The position numbers were made by a program, and so were the translations under genes. From Gammaproteobacteria bacterium (lineage in GTDB: Bacteria > Pseudomonadota > Gammaproteobacteria > SZUA-140), in contig JADJWH010000001.1 in assembly GCA_016716465.1 (NCBI GenBank), forward strand, positions 1,178,001 to 1,242,000: DNA of 64,000 nt, read 5' to 3'. Below are positions 17,457-25,310 of the stretch, piece after piece (within the stretch, counting starts at the first letter, position 1; every line of letters starts with the position of its first letter). The notes under the pieces were generated by a model that was not told the DNA's origin, ran no database searches, and saw only the letters and a list, made by a program, of their open reading frames with translations.

Positions 17457-17852
17457 TTATTCTCCTCGAATCGCGCTGAGCAGATTCTTGATGGTGCCGT
17501 CCAGGAAGCTCAGACTGGTCTGATAGCGGATCGCGTTCTGCGAGAACTGCGCCTGCTCCATCTGCATATCCACCGTATTGCCGTCCGCGGAAGGCTGCAG
17601 CGGAACCCGGTAGAGCAGTTCCCCGTTCGACAGCCCGCGGTCGGAAACCGTCATGTGTCCGCTCGTGCTCTTCGTCATCGACAGCTCATCCTTCATGACA
17701 CCGCCGAGGATGGACTTGAAGTCGACGTCGCGCGCCTTGTACCCCGGCGTGTCCGCGTTGGCCATATTGCCGGCGAGCACTTCCGCGCGCCGCCCGAATG
17801 TCTCCAGCGCCTTGGCATGTATCCCAAATGCATCGTCGATCCTCGAAGCCAT
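17457..17852 (-). CDS. flgB: Proximal rod protein FlgB
   Basis: FlgB is the first rod protein of the operon (131 residues). The ATG at 17850-17852 (MASRIDDAFGIHAKALE) is preceded by GGGGA at a suitable distance; the longer open frame upstream runs through the promoter region and has no family similarity. Motifs NMANADTPGYKARDVDF and the C-terminal RYQTSLSFLDGTIKNLL are typical. A sigma-54-type promoter lies about 37-53 bases upstream. Confidence 0.95.
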   Translation of the reverse strand: MASRIDDAFGIHAKALETFGRRAEVLAGNMANADTPGYKARDVDFKSILGGVMKDELSMTKSTSGHMTVSDRGLSNGELLYRVPLQPSADGNTVDMQMEQAQFSQNAIRYQTSLSFLDGTIKNLLSAIRGE

Positions 17853-17888
17853 GTGGATGTCCCCGTAAAATTCCTCTGGCAAGTTGAT

Positions 17889-17905
17889 AGCAATCAACAT
17901 GCCAA
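17889..17905 (-). promoter_or_regulatory. Sigma-54 promoter of the flgB-L operon
   Basis: The minus strand reads TTGGCATG, four bases, TTGCT, with GG and GC dinucleotides ten bases apart, matching the RpoN consensus TTGGCACG-N4-TTGCW at all but one position. It sits just upstream of flgB. This implies class II control by a FleQ/FlrC-type activator, as in Pseudomonas and Vibrio; the activator genes are not in the window. Confidence 0.8.
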
Positions 17906-18139
17906 GAACACGCTTTGCACCAGACGGGCGACTCCGACGCCCTCCGCGCCGCGAGCCTGGCTTGCCGCCGGCAAGTTTCCTCCGCCGGGCGGCAAGGCTT
18001 TCTGCCGCGGACGGGTCCGCCCGCGCATATATATAGGATCGAGCCCGTGCACGAACGGCACTCGCGAGCCGGCCCCCGATTTGCATGTAGCAAGACACGC
18101 GCCGACCGGACCCTGGATTACGCACGAACCATCATTGCA

Positions 18140-18156
18140 CTGGCACGCTTCTTGTA
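18140..18156 (+). promoter_or_regulatory. Sigma-54-like promoter of flgA-flgM-flgN
   Basis: The plus strand reads CTGGCACG, four bases, TTGTA. The -24 element is perfect, but the -12 element has GT in place of GC. It lies 60 bases upstream of the flgA start and faces away from the flgB promoter. The -12 deviation may lower basal activity, or the true promoter may be elsewhere in this divergent region. Confidence 0.55.
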
Positions 18157-18215
18157 TTCATACGGACAAAGGACGCGGACCGTTCCCGGCCGCCATCGAT
18201 TGGAGGACAGATATC

Positions 18216-18926
18216 GTGAACAAGCCGGCCACCGCCCTGCTCGCCGCGCTGTCGATCGTGATCGCGACATCGCCGCGGATCAGCGTCGCCGACGCCATCG
18301 AGTCGCCCGGGAACATCCTGGCGGCGGCGCGCGCGTTCCTGGAGGAACAACTGGCCGCGCAGGACGCACGCACCGAGATCCGCCTCAGCGGGCTCGATGC
18401 GCGGCTGCGCCTCGCCGCCTGCGACCGCCCGCTGCAGGGTTTCCTGCCGCCCGGCGGCAAGCTCAGCGGAAATACCAGCGTCGGCGTGGAGTGCAGCGGG
18501 ACCCAGCCGTGGAAGCTGTATGTCCAGGCCTACGTCGGCGTATTCAGGACGGTGGCGGTCGCTTCCGGCTATCTCGGCGCCGGCACCGTGCTGGGCGCGG
18601 AGAATGTCCGGATGGAAGAGCGCGACGTCACCGCGAGCGGCTACGGATACCTGACCGACAGCGAGCAACTGCAGGGCATGATCGTGAAACAACCGCTGCA
18701 GGACGGCCGCGTCATCCCGCCGCAGGCAGTGGCCAGGGCCAAACTGATCCGGCGCGGGGAGTCAGTCGTGATCCTGTCGCGCACCGGCGGGATCGAGGTC
18801 CGCATGGAAGGCAGCGCGCTGATGGACGGGACCGAGGGAGACCGCATCAAGGTCCGGAATTCGAAATCCCGGCGGGTCATCGAGGGGCGGGTCGAGGCCC
18901 CCGGCCTGGTGATGGTCTCGATGTAA
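18216..18926 (+). CDS. flgA: P-ring chaperone FlgA
   Basis: FlgA is the periplasmic chaperone for FlgI polymerisation (236 residues). The GTG at 18216-18218 follows a strong GGAGGA site (18202-18207). A signal peptide (ALLAALSIVIATSPRISVADA) is followed by a wing-like N-domain with RLRLAACDRPL and a SAF-type domain with GTVLGAENVRMEERDVT and KQPLQDGRVIPPQAVARAK. The upstream open frame (from 17448) has no start signal and crosses the flgB gene and promoter, so I reject it. Confidence 0.94.
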   Translation: MNKPATALLAALSIVIATSPRISVADAIESPGNILAAARAFLEEQLAAQDARTEIRLSGLDARLRLAACDRPLQGFLPPGGKLSGNTSVGVECSGTQPWKLYVQAYVGVFRTVAVASGYLGAGTVLGAENVRMEERDVTASGYGYLTDSEQLQGMIVKQPLQDGRVIPPQAVARAKLIRRGESVVILSRTGGIEVRMEGSALMDGTEGDRIKVRNSKSRRVIEGRVEAPGLVMVSM

Positions 18927-19003
18927 TTCTGACGCCGGGCCGAGATAGTCAAAAATCCGTCGCTGGTGCCGCTAACGAACCCAAGCATAGAGGAGTAAAG
19001 GAA

Positions 19004-19333
19004 ATGCCAATCGAAATCACGGGTCAGACCCCTCCCCACACCGGCACCGCCGGCGAAGGGAATTCGGTCCGGGCCATCCCCATCGGAACGGCGGCCGGCG
19101 CCAAGACGGGCGTCGGCAAGGATGCCGCCGGCACCGACACCCTGAGCCTCACCGGGACCGGTGCCCTGATGCAGAAACTCGACGCCGCCATCGCCGCCAC
19201 CCCGGAGGTGGACATGGAACGCGTCAATCGAATCCGCCAGGCGATTGAGGACGGTACCTACGAGATCGACTCCGCCCGCGTCGCGGAGAAGATGCTGAGT
19301 TTCGAATCCATGCTGCAGAGCCGCGGCTTCTGA
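19004..19333 (+). CDS. flgM: Anti-sigma-28 factor FlgM
   Basis: FlgM holds FliA inactive until the hook is finished and FlgM is exported. The 109-residue product has the C-terminal sigma-binding helix region RVNRIRQAIEDGTYEIDSAR and VAEKMLSFE, typical of the family. The ATG follows AGGAG (18991-18995). It lies between flgA and flgN, the usual order, and would control the sigma-28 promoter seen upstream of flagellin. Confidence 0.94.
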   Translation: MPIEITGQTPPHTGTAGEGNSVRAIPIGTAAGAKTGVGKDAAGTDTLSLTGTGALMQKLDAAIAATPEVDMERVNRIRQAIEDGTYEIDSARVAEKMLSFESMLQSRGF

Positions 19334-19344
19334 CGGGGACTCAC

Positions 19345-19836
19345 ATGAGCGCGAATGGACTGCTGCACGACCTCGCCGCCTGCATACAGCGCGAGATCGC
19401 CCTGAGCGAGCAACTGATCGAGGCCCTGCGGCGCGAACACCAGGCGCTGACCGTCCGGGACACCGGCGCGCTGAACGAGGCCGTCGCACGCAAGAGTGAA
19501 CTGATCGGCGCGATGCAGGCCTGCGGCGGCGAACGCAACAATCTGCTGCGCGAAGCCGGCATGGGCACCGACCGCGCGGCGATGGACCGCCTGCTCGCCC
19601 GCCACGATACGCAGCGCCGCGGCGGCATCCAGCGCGACTGGGCCCGGTTGCTCGAGCTCGGCGCCGAATGCCAGCGCCAGAACCTGATCAACGGCATCAT
19701 CATCCAGGCCGGACAGCAGCAGACCCGGCAGGCGCTGGCGATCCTGCGCGGACAACCGGTCGTCGCCGGAGGCGAATATGGACCCGAGGGCATGCGGCCC
19801 TCCGCCCCCAGTTCGCATCCGCTCGCCCGGGCCTGA
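19345..19836 (+). CDS. flgN: Flagellar export chaperone FlgN
   Basis: FlgN is the cytosolic export chaperone for FlgK and FlgL. The 163-residue protein is largely alpha-helical, with LLHDLAACIQREIALSEQLI and a second coiled-coil helix around residues 90-135, as in the FlgN family (typically 140-160 residues). It starts 11 bases after flgM. Identification rests on helix pattern and context rather than on a strict motif. Confidence 0.88.
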   Translation: MSANGLLHDLAACIQREIALSEQLIEALRREHQALTVRDTGALNEAVARKSELIGAMQACGGERNNLLREAGMGTDRAAMDRLLARHDTQRRGGIQRDWARLLELGAECQRQNLINGIIIQAGQQQTRQALAILRGQPVVAGGEYGPEGMRPSAPSSHPLARA

Positions 19837-19891
19837 GCCCCGCACTGCGGGACCATTTCGCCGTCCCGGCTGGCCAAAGCGCCTCCGGCAA

Positions 19892-19900
19892 TGCTAGAAT
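19892..19900 (+). promoter_or_regulatory. Possible extended -10 element upstream of tRNA-Ala
   Basis: TGCTAGAAT has the TGn extension and a 4-of-6 match to TATAAT, ending 36 bases before the mature tRNA. No good -35 hexamer is seen at 17 bases, so the call rests on the extended -10 form and position. Confidence 0.35.
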
Positions 19901-19936
19901 CTGCCCTCCTCATAAATGAGGGTAGCAGTACACTGT

Positions 19937-20012
<76 letters not shown>

Positions 20013-20046
20013 ATCCATGATCAATGGATGCCCAAGAATCCCGCAG

Positions 20047-20070
20047 AACCCGCTTAAGAGCGGGTTTTTT
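20047..20070 (+). terminator. Rho-independent terminator of tRNA-Ala
   Basis: A perfect 8-bp stem, AACCCGCT / AGCGGGTT, encloses a TAAG loop. With the T's closing the right arm it makes a six-T run. It lies 34 bases after the tRNA. Confidence 0.9.
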
Positions 20071-20180
20071 ATTGGGTTTTCTCTCCTGCCCCGTGAACCG
20101 GTCAGGAACTGATCAGATCGTCGGCCCGCGGCTTCGCCATGCCGCCGCGGCCAGCGGCGCGCGGGCGCGAAACGAAGATT

Positions 20181-20828
20181 TCATCGACCCTCTGCCGCCA
20201 GTTCATGGACCTCGATTCCCGCGCCCAGTTGGGAAAGCGGATAGTGCATCCAGCCGGTGATGATATATTTGACGCCCGCGGTCACAACGTTGCCTTTATG
20301 GGCATGAGTCCAGTCCGCCGGCCATATCAAGGTCTTGCCCCGCTCGGGTTTCACATCCAGCCCGTAATGAGGAAAACTCGTTCTCCCCCCGACATCGACG
20401 GTATTCAGATACGTCATCCAGGCCAGTGTTCTATGCATGGTGGACAAGGACGCCCGCTCGCTGTGGACCACGGCAAAATGTCCCCCCACACCATATTTCT
20501 GAATAATGAACGGCCCGATATCCACATCCTTTTGCATATCGTACAAAAATCGCCACTGGTTCAGGTAATCCCAATAGCATTGATGCAATTCAAGCAAATA
20601 CTCCCGGAAGACGGCGTGCGTGGACTCCCGCAAGTCTTTGGGGAATATCACCAGATCCGTGGAGTTTTTCTTGGAGTTGTTCATGCCGTATTGCGTGACG
20701 CCCGCCTCGTGCAGGTGGGAATTGCGCTCGAAAAATTCGATGATCCTGTCGCATAACCCGGGCTTTTCCATAAACCAGGCGCCGATAAAGTTCGGCGTCT
20801 TGTCACAGACAAATGCAATCTGCTTCAT
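20181..20828 (-). CDS. 2-oxoglutarate/Fe(II)-dependent oxygenase, prolyl-4-hydroxylase-like
   Basis: The 215-residue product has the jelly-roll oxygenase pattern: YGVGGHFAVVHSE (candidate HxE/D iron ligands), YLNTVDVGGRTSFPHYG, then LIWPADWTHAHKGNVV, which supplies the distal His, and a Lys/Tyr at KYIITGWM for 2-oxoglutarate. Such enzymes hydroxylate protein or small-molecule substrates; the substrate is unknown. It lies in a patch of lower GC with the TPR gene at 21050-21559 on the same strand, downstream of tRNA-Ala. A hydroxylation role next to a glycosylation locus is possible but is inference. Confidence 0.8.
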   Translation of the reverse strand: MKQIAFVCDKTPNFIGAWFMEKPGLCDRIIEFFERNSHLHEAGVTQYGMNNSKKNSTDLVIFPKDLRESTHAVFREYLLELHQCYWDYLNQWRFLYDMQKDVDIGPFIIQKYGVGGHFAVVHSERASLSTMHRTLAWMTYLNTVDVGGRTSFPHYGLDVKPERGKTLIWPADWTHAHKGNVVTAGVKYIITGWMHYPLSQLGAGIEVHELAAEGR

Positions 20829-21049
20829 TTACACCTCCAATCGCAGCTTGCCATGACGGAACGATCCTATCCCGGCGTCACAACGATGCGGGATGAATGG
20901 CAGGAAACACGGATATCGCGAGGACAACGACGGAAGGATTCATGACGTCTCAGCCAACCACAAGAAACATCTTCATCTTCTTGTATCGTTGGCTCATGCG
21001 TCGACTACGGACCCAGTGCCTCTAAAACACCTACCGGGCTGGAATCCGC

Positions 21050-21559
21050 TCAGGCGGCTTTCGGGGAAATATTCACTTTGCCTTGCTCACTCTGGGCCGC
21101 CGAGAGGAGCATGACTTTACCAAGAGTGAATCTGACGTATCCCCTCGCCTTCAACATAATCTCCAGTCCGGCGCCGTGATTGCCTAGCTCCTGGTGGGTG
21201 CGGGCGAGATTGTACATGGCGCTCGCGTAATCCGGGTTGACGGACAATGACCTGGTAAAGGATTGAACCGCCTCATTGAGCCGCCCTTGCTTCATGAGGG
21301 TGATCCCCAGATTATTGTGCGCGGCGCAATCGAAAGGGTTTTGCTGGATCGCGGAACTGATCAATTCAGCGGCACGGCTCAACTTGCCCGTATTCATGGC
21401 GATTACCCCCAAACCATGCAGGGCAACGAAATGGTCAGGGTTGTCAGCCAGGACCTGTTGATAAATAGACTCCGCGTCCGCCAGCCTCCCGGAGCGGAGG
21501 TACTCATTGGCGAGTCTGACGGAGTCTTCTACGTTGACGGGTTGCTGGATCATGGTCAC
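21050..21559 (-). CDS. Small TPR-repeat protein
   Basis: The 169-residue product consists of three to four tetratricopeptide repeats, for example ALHGLGVIAMNTGKLSRAAE and AHNNLGITLMKQGRLNEAVQ, with no signal peptide and no catalytic domain. The repeats resemble those at the start of OGT-type transferases such as the protein at 738-6140, so it could be a detached adaptor or remnant. It is followed by a 221-bp gap and the oxygenase gene in the same direction. Confidence 0.8.
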   Translation of the reverse strand: MTMIQQPVNVEDSVRLANEYLRSGRLADAESIYQQVLADNPDHFVALHGLGVIAMNTGKLSRAAELISSAIQQNPFDCAAHNNLGITLMKQGRLNEAVQSFTRSLSVNPDYASAMYNLARTHQELGNHGAGLEIMLKARGYVRFTLGKVMLLSAAQSEQGKVNISPKAA

Positions 21560-22007
21560 AAAGGAAACTGGCGAGTTATCATTGCCTGTCTACATCGCAA
21601 ATGTGGAGAATTTGCAGTCAGATCCACTCATTCGCCCCATACCCCCATATTTCATGGAGATTTATTCCCGTCGCATATGGACAGATCAGAGAATAAGTTC
21701 TGCAGATCATACAAGCACATTATGTAAACATTCGGAATCAAATGTGCATGCATGACGGAGAATATGCGATTGGAATAGATATCCGGTCGGCATGCCGGCT
21801 GTCATGGCTGGGGGCCGATGCTCATCGAGCTCACCTTCGCTCGACTCGATTTTTCCGGACGCGGAGGCTCGCGCGAGGCAAGTGCCTCACGTTCACCGCG
21901 CCGATATCGGCTTCAATGCGGGAAATTCTCGAACAGCGTCGGCATGAGTACGGAAATTATGAAGCGACCCGGATCCGGCCGTTGCGACCCTGATTCAGGC
22001 GCGCGCA
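21560..22007. other. AT-richer intergenic region
   Basis: These 448 bases are visibly less GC-rich than their surroundings. The only open frames are short, lack ribosome-binding sites and resemble nothing. They presumably include the promoter of the TPR gene (leftward) and the 3' flank of the mutarotase gene. No repeat, tRNA end-duplication or transposase remnant was found. Confidence 0.5.
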
Positions 22008-22913
22008 TCACGAGCTTTCCGCGCGGTACTCCACCGCCAGCGTGCGGCGTTCGCCGGGCTTGACCGTCACGACATTCTCTGCGGCGTTCGCACTCTCAAC
22101 GCAGACCATGCCGCGCCAGCCCTCGGGGCCGAAGTCGCCCATCTTGTCCGCCTTCTCGGTCCATGGTGTCCACACCACGGTCGAGCGGCTGCCGGTCTTG
22201 ACGATGCGGATGCGCCGGCGCAGGCGCGCGTCTTCGATGATGCACTCGGCGGCGGTGTCCAGATAAATGCGATCGGTCTCGCCGGTGAAGTCGATGGCAT
22301 CCTCCTGGCGCTTGCGCGCGCCGCCGTCCACCTTGTCGAGATAGGCACAACCCTCGAGGCCAAGCACGCGCACCGCGCCGATGTCACCGATATGGAAGTA
22401 GGTATGCAGCGCCTCGCTGATGATGATGGACTGATCGCCCTCATTGATCGTGGCGAGCTCCGCCTTCAGCGTCTCACCGATGGAAACCCTCAGCTCGGCG
22501 CGCGCACGGTGCGGCCACAGAGCCCGGGTCTGCTCACTGCCGGCGAGCGCAAGCGCAAGTTCGACCGCGCCGTCGGCGGAAATGCGGGCCTCAGTCAGCG
22601 CCCACGGCACGGTGCGGGCGAAGCCATGTGCCGGCAGTCCGGCATCGCTCACGTGCGGGCCGAACCACGGCCAGCACACCGGCATCCCGCCACGGATCGA
22701 CTTCCCGGGGGCGAGCTTCGCCAGCTTCGACAGCCACACCACGGGCTCCGCCTGCGCCTTCGGCCGCCACATCATCAGGTGCGCGCCCTGCAGGCACAAC
22801 GCTGCACTGGCCAGCGGGGTGTCGATGTCGATGACGATCAATCCGTTTACATCACGAAAACCGAGCTCACGCCCGGAAGAGAAACGCTGGTTCAGGGAGT
22901 CGACACTCATCAT
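22008..22913 (-). CDS. yeaD: D-hexose-6-phosphate mutarotase (aldose-1-epimerase-like, YeaD family)
   Basis: This enzyme interconverts alpha and beta anomers of hexose 6-phosphates. The 301-residue length matches the YeaD family. It has the beta-sandwich epimerase features GGMPVCWPWFG, SEALHTYFHIGDI (central catalytic His) and the late VWTPW / CVESANAAENVVTVKPGE segment. No signal peptide; cytosolic. It is a single gene, with a REP-like palindrome immediately upstream. Confidence 0.92.
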   Translation of the reverse strand: MMSVDSLNQRFSSGRELGFRDVNGLIVIDIDTPLASAALCLQGAHLMMWRPKAQAEPVVWLSKLAKLAPGKSIRGGMPVCWPWFGPHVSDAGLPAHGFARTVPWALTEARISADGAVELALALAGSEQTRALWPHRARAELRVSIGETLKAELATINEGDQSIIISEALHTYFHIGDIGAVRVLGLEGCAYLDKVDGGARKRQEDAIDFTGETDRIYLDTAAECIIEDARLRRRIRIVKTGSRSTVVWTPWTEKADKMGDFGPEGWRGMVCVESANAAENVVTVKPGERRTLAVEYRAESS

Positions 22914-22956
22914 GGCTCTGGTCCTTGCCTCCGTTAAACGACGGTTTTTAAACGCT

Positions 22957-23016
22957 GGGGACAGATTTATTTAACCCCGGCTGCGCGCAATAAATGCAAT
23001 AAATAAATCTGTCCCC
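22957..23016. repeat. REP-like palindromic element 1
   Basis: The arms GGGGACAGATTTATTTA and the mirrored TAAATAAATCTGTCCCC flank a 26-base centre. The arms share the GGGGAC(A/G)GA core with the palindromes at 23899-23923 and 49389-49412. It is intergenic, between the mutarotase and the small Zn-ribbon gene. Confidence 0.8.
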
Positions 23017-23038
23017 GACGACGGGTTTTCGGCGCCGG

Positions 23039-23224
23039 TTAGCGCGCCTCCGTCTTTTCGGCGCTGCAGCGGCTGCAGCGGTACACGGTGACGAGGCGGC
23101 CCTGGCGGACGTCGAATTGCTTCTCCTGCACGATGCGCCACTTGTGCAGACCGTTGGCGCACAGGGTCCTGCCCTTTGCCTTCTGTTTCAGGTCCGGCTT
23201 CCTGAAGGGAAGAATGTCGGCCAT
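23039..23224 (-). CDS. Small conserved zinc-ribbon-like protein
   Basis: This 61-residue basic protein (MADILPFRKPDLKQKAKG) has a Cys in RTLCANGLHKW and a C-terminal YRCSRCSAEKTE, compatible with a small zinc-binding ribbon of unusual spacing. Similar short proteins are common in Gammaproteobacteria, but no function is known to me. It is transcribed divergently from hslR. Confidence 0.7.
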   Translation of the reverse strand: MADILPFRKPDLKQKAKGRTLCANGLHKWRIVQEKQFDVRQGRLVTVYRCSRCSAEKTEAR

Positions 23225-23314
23225 CGCGCACCCCGCCTCCTATTCGCGGGCTATTGTAACGCGATTGCCCGCGCATGCTACATTGTACCGGTCAGTCCGA
23301 GAGAACCCGCTGCC

Positions 23315-23704
23315 GTGGAAGAAACCGCCGAACCCGTGCGTATCGACAAATGGTTATGGGCTGCCCGCTTTTTCAAGACGCGCGCAACCGCGAGCACGGC
23401 CGTCAGCGGCGGCAAGGTGCATGTCAATGGCCAGCGCGCCAAACCGTCGCGCATGTTGCGTCCGGGTGACACGCTCGATATCACCCGCGAGGAGGTCGAA
23501 TACACGGTCACGGTGCTCGAACTGAGCGAGCGGCGCGGACCGGCGCCGGAGGCGCAGCGCCTGTACCGGGAGACGGAGGACAGCATCACGCGGCGCGCAC
23601 TGGCCGCCAGTCAGCGCCGCCTCGCCGCCGGCAGCGCGCCGGCGCCGCAGCGGCGGCCGAACAAACGCGATCGGCGCCTGCTGATCGGGATGCGGCGGGG
23701 ATAA
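23315..23704 (+). CDS. hslR: Ribosome-associated heat-shock protein Hsp15 (HslR)
   Basis: HslR binds free 50S subunits carrying a nascent chain so that stalled subunits can be recycled. The 129-residue product (E. coli 133) has the S4 RNA-binding domain: RIDKWLWAARFFKTRA and GGKVHVNGQRAKPSRMLRPG. The Lys/Arg-rich C-terminal extension is also typical. A GTG start at 23315 fits the family N-terminus; the longer open frame upstream does not. Confidence 0.92.
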   Translation: MEETAEPVRIDKWLWAARFFKTRATASTAVSGGKVHVNGQRAKPSRMLRPGDTLDITREEVEYTVTVLELSERRGPAPEAQRLYRETEDSITRRALAASQRRLAAGSAPAPQRRPNKRDRRLLIGMRRG

Positions 23705-23898
23705 ACGAGGTATCAGCAGAGCGGGGACTGGCATGGATCCTTCCCGCGAACATTTTCGCCACGAAATCTGTTCACTATATCCAGGGAAGATCCGGTCCAT
23801 CATCAGGCCTGCATGCGCGGGGACGACAAACAGGGAATTCTTCAGGGCTTCCTGCAGACATTGGGGGAAAGTGCGAACCTGTCCCGCCAATAATGAAT

Positions 23899-23923
23899 GG
23901 GGACGGATTTAACATCCGTCCCC
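23899..23923. repeat. REP-like palindromic element 2
   Basis: A perfect 10-bp inverted repeat, GGGGACGGAT / ATCCGTCCCC, has a 5-base loop. A further partial copy (CGAACCTGTCCC) lies at about 23874-23885. It sits 5 bases from the 3' end of the beta-propeller gene and might also act as a transcript 3'-end stabiliser or terminator, although no T-run follows. Confidence 0.8.
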
Positions 23924-23928
23924 GGGTG

Positions 23929-25210
23929 TCAGATTACCCACACCCGCGAATGGCTCATGCTGCCGGGGACGGCGATGGTCTCGATCTTTTCGTCGCGCGC
24001 GGCATCAATGACCGCCACCGTCCCGTCCTCGGCGTGGGAGGAGAACACCAGCGCGGCCGAACCGTTCACCCGCAGGAAGTCGAGCGAGCCCGACGAGGTG
24101 CCGAGGCGCAGCTCGCGCGCCAGCCTGAGTTTCGGCAGCGTGGTCAGATCAAGCACCAGCAGCGCATCGGCCTTGATATTCGCCTGCTGCTCGGGACTGC
24201 CCGAGCTGGAGGTGGTCAGATACAGCTTGGTGCCCTCGGGATTGAAATAGTACTTGCTGATGTAGATGTCGGGCAGATCGAGCTTGTCGACGATACGGTT
24301 GTCGGTAACGTCGAGCACGGTCAGCTTGGCGACCACGTGATTCGGATCCGACTTGCGGTCGGCGCCGCGCCCGATGATGTAGCGCCCGCCCGGGACCATG
24401 AACAGGTTGCTGTGGCCCTTGAACGGGAAGCGTGTCTCGATCTGATTGCTGACGGGATCGATCACCGCCACGTTGCCGTAGCCGTTGTTGAGGTTGTAGA
24501 GCTTGCCGGTGAGCGGCGAATAGGCCAGGCCGTGCGGGAAGGCGTTGTTGGGCACCGTCGGCGCCGTCATGCCTCTCTTCCCTGTCGGTCTCGCACAGAT
24601 TGATCGTGGCAACGACCTGTAGATAGGTCGTCGGATCGTTCGGATCGTTGCCGATGGCGGACAGCGTGCCGTCCTTCAGGCTGCTGATATAGGCGCGATG
24701 AGGCACGCCCGGCGCCTGCGCCGACGGCCAGGTGAAAGCGGCCTGATGATGGCCGCGGCCGACGCAGACGGTCTTAAGGAATTTCGCCTGCGCGCTCGCG
24801 GTCTTTTCCACCACCGTCACCGAGGAGCCCTGGTCGCCGCAGTTGAGGCGGTCGTTGCCGGTCTCCTTGTCGCCGTCGTTCATGAACCAGTCGCGATTCG
24901 AGTTCGGATCGGAATAGATGTGCGCGGGAAATGCGTCGGCGGCGAAACCGGCGCGCAGGCTGATCTGCTTGCTCTTCGGATCCAGCAGGATGACGCGGCG
25001 GTCCTCGCTGAGGCCGACGAAGATCGGCTTGAGTTCGGGGGCGAGCCCCGTCTCGGGCTCGACGGCGAGCGCATCGACTCGGGTCCGGCCGTTTTCACGG
25101 CGGATCACGCTGACCGAACCGGTCTTGCGGTTGCCGGCATAAAAGCCGAGGGCGAAGCTGTGCGCGCTGGACGGAGTCTGGCTCATGATGGTTTTCCCAG
25201 GCTTGTTCAA
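23929..25210 (-). pseudogene. Frameshifted YncE-like beta-propeller protein
   Basis: Two overlapping frames together give one ~425-residue propeller protein. The 5' part (to ~24590) has repeats such as GSVSVIRRENGRTRVDALAV and HRAYISSLKDGTLSAIGND and ends in INLCETD. The continuation, GMTAPTVPNNAFPHGLAYSP onward, with NVAVIDPVSNQIETRFP and LTVLDVTDNRIVDKLDLPD, is in the -1 frame. The break lies at about 24571-24590 (complement CAGGGAAGAGAGGC), so one missing base explains it. No signal peptide is evident; the likely start is ATG 25186 (MSQTPSS) or 25210. It could be a true pseudogene, a programmed shift or a sequencing error. Confidence 0.75.
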
Positions 25211-25310
25211 AGTATCGGGTTTCCGGGCGAGGGGCCATTATACCCGAGGGCGCGGGCCGCTGGCGAGGCAAAAGCGGATGATTGTGTCCCGGCGGGACGG
25301 GTGGCGCGGC

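Noticed and set aside
17448..18215. Upstream extension of flgA through the flgB region
   Set aside because: A GGAGGA site and GTG at 18216, followed directly by a signal peptide, define the start; the upstream frame overlaps the divergent promoters and flgB.
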